40,431 bases of DNA from Triparma columacea (taxonomy: Eukaryota > Sar > Bolidophyceae > Parmales > Triparmaceae), in the NCBI GenBank assembly GCA_030267965.1, contig BRYA01001487.1, positions 2,147 through 42,577 of the forward strand, in the 5' to 3' direction. The notes under the pieces were generated by a model that was given only the letters and a program-made list of their open reading frames with translations, did no database searches and was not told the origin of the DNA. Positions within the stretch are counted from its first letter, which is position 1. Each line of letters starts with the position of its first letter. Made by a program: the position numbers and the translations under genes. Below, one piece after another: positions 1 through 10,411 of the stretch.

Positions 1-456
1 ATGGTGCTCCTTTACTTTTAGTTCGTCGTGTTCTAGGGGGGGCGGGAAAGTGAGGGGAATGAAGAAGGAAGTTAGGATTCAAAAACCGATTCAAAAACCT
101 TTCGGTGTATTTTATTGATCATCGTCCATAAGGGTTCTCCTCCCTTCTTCTTCCTTCTGCAGATTCTCACCTCTTATCTTAAAATCAGTCACAGGCACAT
201 CAGTCATATTGGTGTCTTCGGCGTCATCGCCAGCATCGAACTTCGTCTTTCTGCTGTGGTGCCAAGGGCAAGCAGAGGAGCGGGTTTTTATTATTTTTTA
301 AAGGTTAGATTCGATTCAATTAGGTTTCCCGCAATGTAACCCTTCCTCCCTGTCCACTCACCTCTTCTTCCCTGCCTTCCCCCCTTGATTCTGTAACACC
401 TTCCTCTTTTGCTTTTGCTTCTCCTTCTTCTTAGATTTACCAGGTGAAGGCGACAT
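1..456 (-). CDS. Lys-rich protein, N-terminal part only (runs off left edge)
   Basis: Three exons join in phase: 456..362, 253..171 and 32..1, continuing beyond the left edge. Donors are GTGAGT (361) and GTGAGA (170); acceptors are CCACAG and CCCCTAG; phases 2 then 1 match exactly. The TGA that seems to end exon 1 lies inside the donor. The visible 70 residues start with a lysine-rich stretch (MSPSPGKSKKKEKQ...), then an acidic segment (KFDAGDDAEDTN) and a mixed charged segment (TDFKIREHDELKVKEH). The ATG at 456 is the first in frame after a good acceptor-like site (TTTATCCACAG, ending about 471), so a 5'UTR intron is possible. The basic start suits a nucleolar or ribosome-biogenesis protein, but I do not recognise the family. 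Confidence 0.6.
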
Positions 457-2311
457 AGCCTCAAAGTGCTGTGGATAAAAGGAGTGAAGGCGTAGGAGCG
501 TGTGTGAGCGATTGACTTGTAAACAAGGCTTCATTGTAAGCCCAAAAGTATTGGAGCACACAGCATAACGCATTTGGGACAAAGAAATGGTGATTTTCCT
601 AGCCTTTGGTACAATTCCACGCGCCCTTGCACCCCCCCCCCGGGAACAACTAGAAAGTTAAAGGACAATACCACGCACAAAGTACCACCAATCACCAGAA
701 AGGCAAACAAAGCTCGCCACGTAGACAGGACTCATGCGAAGTAAATGGGCTAAATGCGGATATCAAGGCCGTTCAAAAACACACAATTACAACTATAACG
801 CAAGACTTTTCCGGCAAGGGGGTCTTCAATGAACTTACAGGTCAGGTGAGACCAAAAAAATGGCCTTCCTAAAATTGCTGTTGTGTGCAGTTAATGAATT
901 GGGCCAGATGAACATCAACATCAACATCAACATCGATCGAGGCCATTTTTGGAAAAGGTCCCAGAATTTTCAACTTAACGTTTTATTCCTTATTATCCCG
1001 TGTCGAGGGTAAATATTGATTACTTGATACCGGAGTGCTCTTAAAAGTCCCGTTAAATGTCATCCGATGGAGAAATGTCCAGAGGCTTTCAGCGACTTGG
1101 GGAGGGAAAGGAAGAATTATGGCTCCACATCAAAGGTAGGGAAGGTTAGAAGGTATCTGAGAGATATTTAATACGTATTACACAGCAAGACGCGGTTATA
1201 CCTCCACAAATCGCTATATTAGTGGATATTAGTGTGTTTTGGTTGCCCATCTGGGGGAGAAGATAAATAAAAGAATGAAAGACGTACGTTAATAGCAACT
1301 CTATTATGGTAGAGAGTTGATAGAAATGCGATAGACCGGCTTACTAAATATTAAGCTCTGAAAATGTCCATAAACTTCAGAATAAACAATTTCACTACCC
1401 TACTCCTTGAAGAAGCTGAGTTGGGTCAGAGTGATTTTTTTAATGACAAATTTAAACGGAAAGATTCCGACGTATCGTGGTAAATTTTTAGTGATCGGTA
1501 GAACTATAACAGCGCTTTCACGGAATACTTTCGAAGTTAATTTTTGCGGTCTTAAAAGTATTTAAAATTGGTATAGAAGTAGACATTGTTTCTGCTTTTT
1601 CATGGTGTTAACGACATTTGTTTTTATTTCTCGTACGACGATACCAAAACAGTAATAAATACAAGAGTTGGGGTCGAATAGATGATGCGCAACGACGTAA
1701 TTAATATGATTTTTTTTTGCACTAAAAATGATCACTTTCAACCAAAGAGTTGAAGGACTCTTCTAAGTAGATTTCCTTAATTTTTTCGGGAAGTGCAGGA
1801 TAGATGAGGCAACCATATCCCGGTTTCGAGGATTTCAGGAAAGTTAGGGTACAGCTTTCTTTAATTATTTCTCAAGGTCCGGAGTGGGGTGTTTTGAGAG
1901 AAGGAGGTTAAATGGTTGGAAGAGTTAGGAAAGCTGGATCAAAAGGTAGTACTCGATAGGCGACTTCGCGGGCAGCATAGTTCCGCTTTTTGATCCAGGT
2001 TTCGTTAAAACCTTGAGGAGCCAGAGGCCTAGGAAGGGTTGGTCTCGGGAGGTTTTGGGGGGGGAAGTTCTATTTTCTTCCCTCACTGAGGCCCTTCTCT
2101 CGTGCGACGCTACGACGTTGATATTAATAATAATGCAGAACTAGACCATGCTTTTTCACCCCAAAAAACGTACTTCATGGTTACTTCATTTTGAGCCAGG
2201 GCAAAAATGGCAAAATGATCAATTCCAAGAGAGCCAACTGTCAACAACCTCAGAACCTTGCTGCCAATCTTGACCACACTTGATCCTTCTGGACACCCCC
2301 TCCCCCTTGAT
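457..2311. other. Long AT-rich intergenic region between divergent genes
   Basis: About 1.85 kb with no convincing gene on either strand. It is clearly more AT-rich than the flanking exons and has many stops in all frames. I see a short (ACATCA)4 microsatellite at about 911-934 and A/T runs near 1430 and 1710. A 19-codon frame at 1075 is followed by a GTAGGG that could pass for a donor, but it has no partner exon. It must hold the promoters of the Lys-rich gene (-) and the START-domain gene (+). Confidence 0.5.
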
Positions 2312-4371
2312 ATGAGGCCCCCTTACCCCCTCTCCCCTGAACACGACTCCAAGACGGAGGGCTCCAACACAGTTTACCACTACAAGGACAACTGCATGAC
2401 TCTTGACGATCTTGCCTTTTTCGACAAAAACCTCGCCCTCCCCGCAAACTTAGAGTCCGAGCAGGCGGTATCCCCGGATGTACCTTGGACGCCGGTACTT
2501 CGAACTCACAACATAAATGTGGATAAAAGGAAAGCACCAGGGGAAGCTATCACGGCTATCAGGGGAGTCAGCAAGCTAAAGAATGTCAACCCGGACGTCT
2601 TTTATAAACACCTTACTACACCGGAACTCATGAAAGGGTGGATGGGGAATCTCATTATGGCGAAGGTGAGCGCGGGGTCTGGGGATTGGATTGGGGAGGG
2701 GGAGATTCCCAAGTTGTGTAGGGTCTCACAAGCAAACAAACGCTCACGCGCACACGCGCACACGCGCACCCTGCCCATCATCCTCCCCAGATCGTTCCCT
2801 CTCGTCCCGATCTTAACATGCAATCTGGTTCCATCACCCAGACCCATGACACCATCTTCACCACTTACAAGTACCCCGGTATCCTCTCCAACCGCGATGC
2901 ACTTTCCTCACGTAGCCTCTACGTAGATAAGGAGGCAGGCCGAAGAATGATCATGTGGAGGAGCACATGGCACCCAGATTACCCGCCTACAAACAAGTTC
3001 ATAAGGACGTGGACGTTCGGGTGTTACATGGTGTGCGACGATCCCAACGACCCTAACTCCTGCATCTACTACTCCTTCGGTATGGTCGACGCGCGCGGTT
3101 GGCTTCCTGACTGGTTCGTCACGCAGTTTTGCCCCACTGGTATCAAGACGCTTTGTAAGAAAGTTAGCAAATGCTGCATCAGATACCAGCAACAGATGGG
3201 GGCGATGCCTGTCATGGAGAGAAAGACAAGTCTCGAGGAAGCGATTCAAAAAGTTGAAAGAGTGGCGTTGGGAGATGTTTCGGAGAGTGATGGTGGGATT
3301 ATGAGCGAGGAGCTGACAACTAGCGACGGAGGAGGAGCTATGAGCGACGGGAGACGCAGAGTAAGGACGCAGAGTAACAAGAAGTTCGGGGGGTCCGCGC
3401 GCGACGGAGCAGTGAGCGACGGAGGGAAGAAGAAGAGCGATAAGAGGAAGGAGAAGATGACCAAGTTCGTCATCGGCATGGCCATGGGAGGCGGAGCGGG
3501 GCTCAAGACGCCGAATCTCAAGGGCGGAAGGTCGCCCAAGGGCACAACAGCAAAGTCACCTCTGTCACCTCAAAACTCGATCAAAAGGTACTTCAAGAAG
3601 AAGTTCAAAAAGGAGGGCGAGGGTGATGAAAGGGGTGAGAGGGGTGAGGAGGATCACGATGATGTATACGAGGACGGTGAAAACGACATTACTTCCAATA
3701 TCCAGCATGATTACTATGACTTTTCGTTGGACGAGGAGCCGGATTCCGTCAGGTCGGAGGGTTCGATTGGCGACGACGAGGACGATGACCTTGGGATTTA
3801 CAGCGACACCATGAGCGGGATCGAGGAAAGAGACGAGGGGAGGGCGGGGAAGAAAAAGAAGAAAGGGCTCCGCAAAAGCCTGGGCGGTGCAGTTGATAGC
3901 ATAAAAGACGATTACAATATCCTGAAGGAGCGCCTCAGGAACGCCCAAGAGGCGAGGAAGATTAAAAACAAGATCAAGAAGGAGCGAAAGAGAGAGAGAG
4001 AGAGAATCAAGAGAGAGCAGAGGGATCAGCGGAACGAGCAGAGGAGGCTCGCCAAGGGCAACTCAAAGCAGAATTTTTCAATCTTTTCGAATGGCTCGAA
4101 GGGGGTTGATGGTTACCGAGAGCGTGGGGCGAGCGACAGTAGTCGAGGGCGCAAGGCAAGCGAAGGCAGCCGTCACAGGGATAAAGCAATGAGCCCGAAG
4201 AGCATATCGCGCTTCCTTTCGGGCGGTTCAAGGGAGAGGAGCGGGGCGGGTGTGGAGCGAAAAATGAGCCTCAAGGATAAGTTCAAAAAGAAACTGGAAA
4301 GCACAAAGAAGAAGAAACTATTTGGGAGAAGAGCGTCACAGGAACAGGACGAGAAGCCTGAGAGTTTGTAA
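2312..4371 (+). CDS. START-domain lipid-binding protein with long charged tail
   Basis: Two exons, 2312..2665 and 2791..4371 (GTGAGC...CCCCAG intron, phase 0), giving about 644 residues. Residues ~50-230 form a START (StAR-related lipid transfer) domain. The strand-helix start is seen in PWTPVLRTHNINVDKR and ITAIRGVSKLKN, and the typical end in RTWTFGCYMVCDDPND, the Y-Y-S-F-G-M-V-D strand and the ARGWLPDWFVTQF helix. START domains bind a sterol or phospholipid in a closed cavity. Residues ~260-644 are disordered: Ser/Asp/Gly repeats, Lys/Arg-rich blocks, a highly basic likely helix (~residues 480-530) and many S/T-P or R-x-x-S sites, suggesting a phosphorylated membrane or scaffold contact. 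I chose the ATG at 2312 because an in-frame stop lies at 2216 with no earlier ATG. No membrane segment is seen. Confidence 0.82.
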
Positions 4372-4499
4372 TCGGCTAAGGTGCTAGAATTCTTTACGAT
4401 ATGTGATCATTTGCTTTTTCTTTCGCAGCAAATTTGTCGCTTCTTCATTGGCTTCTTTCTGTTCTTCTCTCGGCCGATTTCTTCGATATACTTGATTGG

Positions 4500-5850
4500 A
4501 TGATCTTCCTGCTACTACTCCTCCCCCTCGCTTTCGGCGCGCGCGTGATTGACTTCGAGGCCGATGTTGGCGGGGTTGCCGACGACGACTCCCTAGAAAC
4601 GGCCTGGAAGAATGGGGGCTTGATCAACAAGACCTTGGCCGAACTGTTGCCAGGCGACACTCTTGTCTTCCCAGCTTCCACATACCACGTAATGGGAGGT
4701 ATCAGGGCACCTGTGGGTCTCGAGGATGTCACGATCCAGCTGGACGGTACGCTTGAATTCAGCGATGATATTGATGAGTGGCCAAAGGTGAGAGGGGTGT
4801 GAGAGATTGAGTGAGCTCTGTGCCTTTTTTTTAGCTCTCATCCCCCCCACCTACTCCTCCCCCTAGAACGAGAATGGCGATGTGTACCCCTCCATTTACT
4901 TTGACTCTCCCAGCAACGTTGTCTTCACGTCCTCGACCATGGGCATCCTCGACGGAAAGGGGAAGAAGTGGTGGGGGCTTCCCGGCATTGGTTACCTCAT
5001 GCGCCAGGAAAACCGCCCTAGGCTCTTCGAGATAGCCAACGGCAAGAATATCCTTGTTGAGAACCTTTTCTTCAAGGACTCTGCTTACTGGACGTTCTGG
5101 GTCCACTCCGTTGACGGACTAGAGGTTAGGTTCTGCAAGATTGAGGCTAGGAGGACCGAGAAGGACAGCCACGACTTGATTGATATCACAGCCTTCAACA
5201 CTGACGGCTACGACGTCACTGGAAACAATGTCTGGATCCATGACTGCTCAGTTTGGTGCCAAGACGATACTATTGCTGTGAAGGACGGATCCACAAACAT
5301 GCTGTTTGAGAGAATTGAGGCGAGCGGCGTAGGTGTAACCATCGGCAGCATCGGGGGCAGCACTGTGAAGAATATTACCTTCAGGGACATCAACATGCAC
5401 AATAGTTACAAGGGCATCTACATGAAGTTCAGGGCAGGGGATGAGGGACTCATCGAGGACATCCTTTACGAGAACTTCTACATCGACAGCCCCAGCCAAT
5501 GGCCCATATGGATTGGGCCAGCCCAGCAGTCTGACAGTAACAGGCTCTGCGCTGCGCACCCTTGCTCCATCTGCTGGCCCGACGTTCCCTTCTCCAAGTG
5601 CGAGGCATCCGAGAGCCAGTACAGGAATATCCACCTCAAGAACATCACCGTGGTGAACCCCAAGAAGAGCCCCGGCGTGATCATGGGAGGGTCCGACCAC
5701 CCCATGGAGAACGTTGTCTTTGAGGATGTTGTCGTTGTCAACCCATCCAAGGACGAGGATTACTACAAATGCGAAGGCGTTTCCGGCGGGATTGCAAAGG
5801 GCAAAACTTGGCCTGTTCCAAAGTGTTTTGAGGATCAGACTGACAAGTGA
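4500..5850 (+). CDS. Secreted GH28-like (polygalacturonase fold) protein
   Basis: Two exons, 4500..4787 and 4867..5850 (GTGAGA...CCCTAG, phase 0), 423 residues. It opens with a clear signal peptide (residues 1-14, Leu-rich, ending FGA) and has the repeated right-handed beta-helix pattern of family GH28. Expected active-site segments appear in order: N-T-D-G (207-210), Q-D-D (228-230), G-V-G (250-252) and Y-M-K (281-283). The three Asp and the Lys of GH28 are present. The catalytic-region His (G-H-G) is Val251 and the Arg of R-I-K is Tyr281. A Cys-rich insert lies at ~residues 320-345, and N-glycosylation sequons occur at N-K-T and twice at N-I-T. It is likely exported or ER-lumenal. Altered specificity, or a non-catalytic glycan binder, is as likely as a true polygalacturonase. 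Confidence 0.82.
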
Positions 5851-5978
5851 AAAACAAGAGGAGAGGGCAGGGGAGCAGGGGTGCAGCGTATTTGAGCATT
5901 TCACCTTAGGCATTAATAATGTGTTGCTCTAATATATTATGAATACAACAACAATCTCATCTTCATTTCACTTCTCCC

Positions 5979-8378
5979 TCAGTAGTACGTTTTATCGTCG
6001 AACAAAATTTCGCACTCGTTCCCGCTCCTGATGTTGTTGATCTTCGCGACATGCCGACGCAGCATTGACAGGCGGTCCTCAGGCTCCAATATCGTCTGGG
6101 TCTTTGTTATGGCGTCCATAGGCAGCTGCCACGATACAGGGTTCGCGAACACCTCCAGTTCGAGAAGAGCCGGTGTAGCTGGTGTTTTTCCAGCCGCCTT
6201 GGCGAGTGAAGCTCGCTTTTTTTGTGTGGAGGTGGATTGCGCGGAACTTGCTTCCAGCTCTTTGGGGGGAGGAACAGCGAGCTGGCGGGAAGGAACGAGG
6301 AGTCGCGTAAGTGCTAAAGCTTTCATCGTGCTTATCTTTTTTTTCCTAATCTCACCTTTTCCTTTTCACGGATCGCTTCTTGCACAACCATGTCAAAGAA
6401 CTTCTTGGGAATGCTGGTCAAGTCAACTCCACCTCCCTTCTGCAAAGCGAGGAAACGGACAGGAGCGAAACGGTGCGAAGAGGGTTGGCTCAAGTCTCAG
6501 TAGCGAAAGAGGGCAACGTCTCGTCACACTCACCTTTCCCTTCTTCCCCTTCCCCTTCTTCCCCCCTTTCTTCTTTCCCCCCTTGCCCTTCTTTTTTCCC
6601 AAATGACCCCCTCCATTCATAGCCATCATCTCGGCTTGAATTTTCTCAAATTCTTCCTGCTTTGCCAGCGCCTTTTCTACCATCTCCTTGCTGACCCCTC
6701 CATAGTTGCGCTTGACAAGAGGTGTGTCGGTAGGGTCGCGCTTCGCTTCGAGCAAGCAATCACGAAGGTCCAGAAGGCCTAGCGAAGGGCACGAAGGCAG
6801 CGCGTTGATGAAGGCGAGTAAGGAATCGAAGCCCATACTATTTCCACGAAGATATAACTTGGACAACGTCTCGTTCCCTATGATGCCCTTGGCAAGGGCT
6901 GTCCCCCCCTCCTTCTCGATCTGACAGAAGTCGAGGTTGATGGAGGTGAGACATGACGTGTCGTCGGAAACCACTTGAGCGATAATTTTCGCGATTGAAT
7001 TGCCGAGGTTGGTGAGGGAAAGGTCCAGGATGGTCAGGGTAGAGCTAATGAGGAGGTCAGGAAGGTCGCTTATCATGTCTTTGTACTCCTTGAGGGAGTC
7101 GGGAAGGCGTCGGGAGATACCGAAGGACTCAACGACATTGATCTTATTTCCAGCCATATTGAGGAAGACGAGATGGCGACGATCAAGAACGCGGAATATG
7201 CTCGATGCTCCGTTGGACGTAACATTGTTGTGCGATAGATCGAGGCTCGTGAGCGTTTTATTTTTCCCGTTCATTGAGGCGCCTAAAAGGGCTGCAGAGT
7301 AATCGTCGAGCTCATTCTTGGAGACGTCGAGCGTAGAAAGCTTTGTAGTTTTCGAGAGGAGAAGGTCTGCGAGTGCTTTCCCTGTCTTCTTTCCCAACTT
7401 ATTTCCAGCCAGCACGAGCGTGCTGATGCTAGCGTTCTCCAACAAGGCCCTTACGAGGGTTTCACCCGCCTTGTCCCCCATAAAGTTGTCCGTAAAGTTG
7501 AGGAATTGTAAAGTTTTGTTGAACTTCATGGCGCAGGACATTGCCATGATAGCCTCGGGGGAGCAGTTGTAGTTGTTCAGGTCAACGTGCGTACGGGGGA
7601 GGTTGTCGAGAAAGTAAATGTTTGGGGCAGTCCGGTATGTTTGGCAAGCCTCCAAGTAGGCTTCTTTGCCAATTGTTTCCCGCTCCGCGTCTATGATCGA
7701 CTTCATTCGGAGCGAAAACAAATCCACCTTGGAGGCGAAGTTGGCGTCGCCGTTGTCCTCCATAAGTTCTGACTCCTCTCCCTCAAACTCTTGCGGAAGC
7801 TTCGGAGCAAGAAAGGCTGAGGCTTTTCTTGTCTTGGAGGAGGTGGAATCCAAGGAGCAGGGAGACCCGGCACGAGATATAATTGAGGGCTCGACCGGAA
7901 AGCCCTCGACGGCGGTGCTGCTGCGCCTCCTCTCTTCCCTCACGTCGAGGGCAACCAGGGGATCCAAATCCTTGAACCACGTGGAGGAATCCTCGAATTT
8001 TTTCATCGTACGGTTCAATCCGTAACGCTCTCTAGGGAAGAGGTGATCAAAGCGAACCAAGTCGTCCTCAATGCCCTTTGTTGACCTCTCCGCTAGCCTG
8101 TACTCATCAGCCTCGGGAAATAACAGCCGCACCTTCTCGTAACCGACCGCTTTAAGGGTGTGATTGGGGTCGAGCATGGCAGCTATCGCCGCCTCCTCGG
8201 GGGGGGAGAACGGTCTCTTCGTAGTGGTCCAGTTGGAAGATGGGGTCGGGTGAGAGGGTGTTGGACGAATTGAACCATTGGGGGGGCCTATTGTTGTGGA
8301 GTTGGAGGGGGAAGCAGAACGAGAATTGGGAGCAGTTAGGGAGTGAGATGGGGAGGAGGCGAGGCTATGGGAGGTCAT
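5979..8378 (-). CDS. Leucine-rich repeat protein, RNI type
   Basis: Three exons, 8378..6534, 6439..6356 and 6281..5979, all phase 0 with GTGAGT/GTGAGA donors; 743 residues. Residues 1-80 are Ser/Pro/Thr-rich and disordered. At ~residues 255-540 come long (~28-residue) repeats with L-x-x-L-x-L-x-x-N cores (LSTLDVSKNELDD, LTSLDLSHNNVTS, LTILDLSLTNLGN), the ribonuclease-inhibitor/NLRC3 type, a protein-binding horseshoe. A Gly/Lys tail (repeated GKKGKGKK) spans the first splice junction, then an 84-nt exon codes a short amphipathic helix. The C-terminus ends with a helical segment. Flagellar dynein-regulatory and signalling scaffolds can have this layout, but nothing fixes a role. The ATG at 8378 is the first in frame. 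Confidence 0.82.
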
Positions 8379-9183
8379 CGCAAGGGGGGGGGGGGAAGAG
8401 GGGGGAGGTGGGGTGGGGAGTTTGGCAACAGAAATGAGTCCGAAATGAGATGTCGATTCCTCAAAGTTCAAATGGAAATCCACAACGTACTTCAATGCAC
8501 TCTTACAACGTGACAAACTTATAATTCTTTGTCATTGCATTTGAGCGCAGAAACTTATAGTTGTCACCTCATTTTCACATTTTTCCGTTTTTTTGACCGA
8601 ATGAAATCCAATTTAAATTGCTAAATTTTACCCTAAATTTTTTTTAATTTGATACACTATATATTGAAAATAAATTCAGCTTAATCGAAACAATATAATT
8701 TATTCAGTTTAAATTATTTTGATTATGAAATGGTTCCAAAAGATTTCAAGCTATTTAAAGATGCGATATAGGTTTTTTTATATTTTACTTGTTTAAATTG
8801 TATTGAAACGGCAAATTAAATATTTTCTTTTTCATTATTCATCATTCTGAGAGTTTGTATTTTTGATTTATCCTGATGATTATTTTTGAACATAAACTGT
8901 GCATCTGAAGAAAAGATAACAGTTGCCGTCCAAATAGGAAAAAATTTCAAATTATCTGTTTTCGGCGTCCACTCGTTTTTAGTAGATTCCCATTTGACGC
9001 ATTACTCCTTTACTATTCAAATCTACCGTCTTTTAGTGCTAAATCAGGGTAGATAGAGAATTTTCAAGTCTCCAAAATCTCGACTCGCCACCCCCTTCTG
9101 TAAAATCGCGAACTCTCACCTCATATCTCCGATTCATTCTCCAACCCCTTCCTCGCTCTCGACTTTCCTCCGCTCCTACAAGT
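8379..9183. promoter_or_regulatory. Divergent intergenic region, AT-rich
   Basis: 805 bp between two outward-facing genes. The first ~50 bp next to the LRR gene's ATG is a nearly pure C/T tract on that gene's strand. Positions 8520-9050 are strongly AT-rich with long A/T runs and no coding signal. A C/T-rich stretch (9090-9180) precedes the ATG at 9184. Confidence 0.5.
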
Positions 9184-10378
9184 ATGATGATGTTGTGCAC
9201 CTCTTTAATATTATTTTTTTCCATCGTGACTCGGGGGGTGACTCCTCTGACTCCCCCCACTAATCGAAGGTCCCTTTTCGGAAACGTTATCAAAAGTGCC
9301 CTCCTCCTCCCTCTTCCTACCTACGCGAATATGCCGATAAGTGTGAGCGACTTGGAAGAAACTAAGCGAACATTGACGTCCTTTGAGTTGAGGAAGGAGG
9401 CCCTTGGACGACCAAAACCCAAAAAATTGTTTCGAAGGCCCATAGACCAGAAGTTTGCCGTCCTGTTAATGCGAACCTCATATGCCGTGTTGGATGAGAT
9501 GGACGTTGTTGCGATGGATCAATTCCAGCGAGACTTCTTCCTCTTCCGGTCCACCTACTATGAAGATTATGTGAACTCCCTTGGTGGCCCCGGCGTCGTC
9601 AAGCAGGGCGACTTGACCGACCCAAACTATTTCGACTATGTATCCTTCGCCCAATACCGGACGATAAATTACGAGCTCGACAAGCCTGCTTCCATTTTCA
9701 AAGAACAGGTAAGAGTGGTCGAAGCAAGACAGCAACTGATTGATTTTAACCACACTCTCTAACCCTCTCTCTCTCCCCAACGCTTTGCTCAGCAACCGAT
9801 TCTCCCCGAAGACCAAGATTTCAATTCCTCTTCACCAACGACCCAATTTCGTGACGTTTTAGTCCGCCGTCCTGAAGGAGATGTTAAGGCCCTCCCTTTG
9901 ATCCATTCGCAGCGCACTGGGGATGCTGTGCTGGCCAATATCATGGATACGTTCTCGAATTCAACCGCAAGGATTGATCCCTCCTCAACAAGCGTCCTCC
10001 CCCCGGTGCAGCAGATAATCAACATCTTCCTCATCAACGGTTATGCAGTTGATGGTTCGGCAACCTTATCGGCCCCTGATTCCCTTACCGTGACCCTCAC
10101 GAATCCTGCCACCCTTTGGAGCGAACGTTCTCTCGACAAGGTAAGATGGGGGTCTAGCTTCTTTGTATACGCCCTCGTCCCACCTCCACCTTACCCTCCG
10201 CTCCACCTCCACCTAGTACCCCGTTACCAACTGTTTCGTTATAATAACGATTCTCTCCTACCTAAACAGCAACCCTAAGCTGCCTTCTCCCTCCTCTTTC
10301 TCCTCCTCTTCCTCCTCCTCTCTCTCAAAATCATTCACAGACACGACCGCCACTTACAAAATCAAGTTAAGGAAATAA
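9184..10378 (+). CDS. Plastid-targeted (probably thylakoid-lumen) protein of unknown function
   Basis: Three exons, 9184..9708, 9793..10140 and 10217..10378 (GTAAGA donors, phase 0), 344 residues. Exon 3 was found by frame: it runs from YPVTNCF through a poly-Ser stretch to TTATYKIKLRK. The N-terminus looks bipartite: a hydrophobic signal peptide (residues 2-16), a short Thr/Pro spacer, then N-R-R-S-L-F (27-32) followed by a hydrophobic stretch ending T-Y-A (46-48), like a twin-arginine thylakoid-transfer signal. The mature part starts helical (residues 55-140, many Phe/Tyr/Arg) and ends in a beta-rich segment with Thr/Ser strands, as in lumenal or photosystem-assembly proteins. I do not recognise the family. 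Its 3' end lies 33 bp from that of the next gene. Confidence 0.72.
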
Positions 10379-10411
10379 CCCTCTAATCATTCTAACCAAA
10401 CAAAACAATCT

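Noticed and set aside
115..339. 74-codon plus-strand open frame
   Set aside because: Starts at TTG and has noncoding composition. The minus strand here holds exon 171-253 with matching splice phases.
10141..10278. Read-through of intron 2 in the plastid protein gene, ending at TAA 10278
   Set aside because: A GTAAGA donor and CACCTAG acceptor give a longer frame with a beta-like C-terminus; the read-through is Pro/His-rich.
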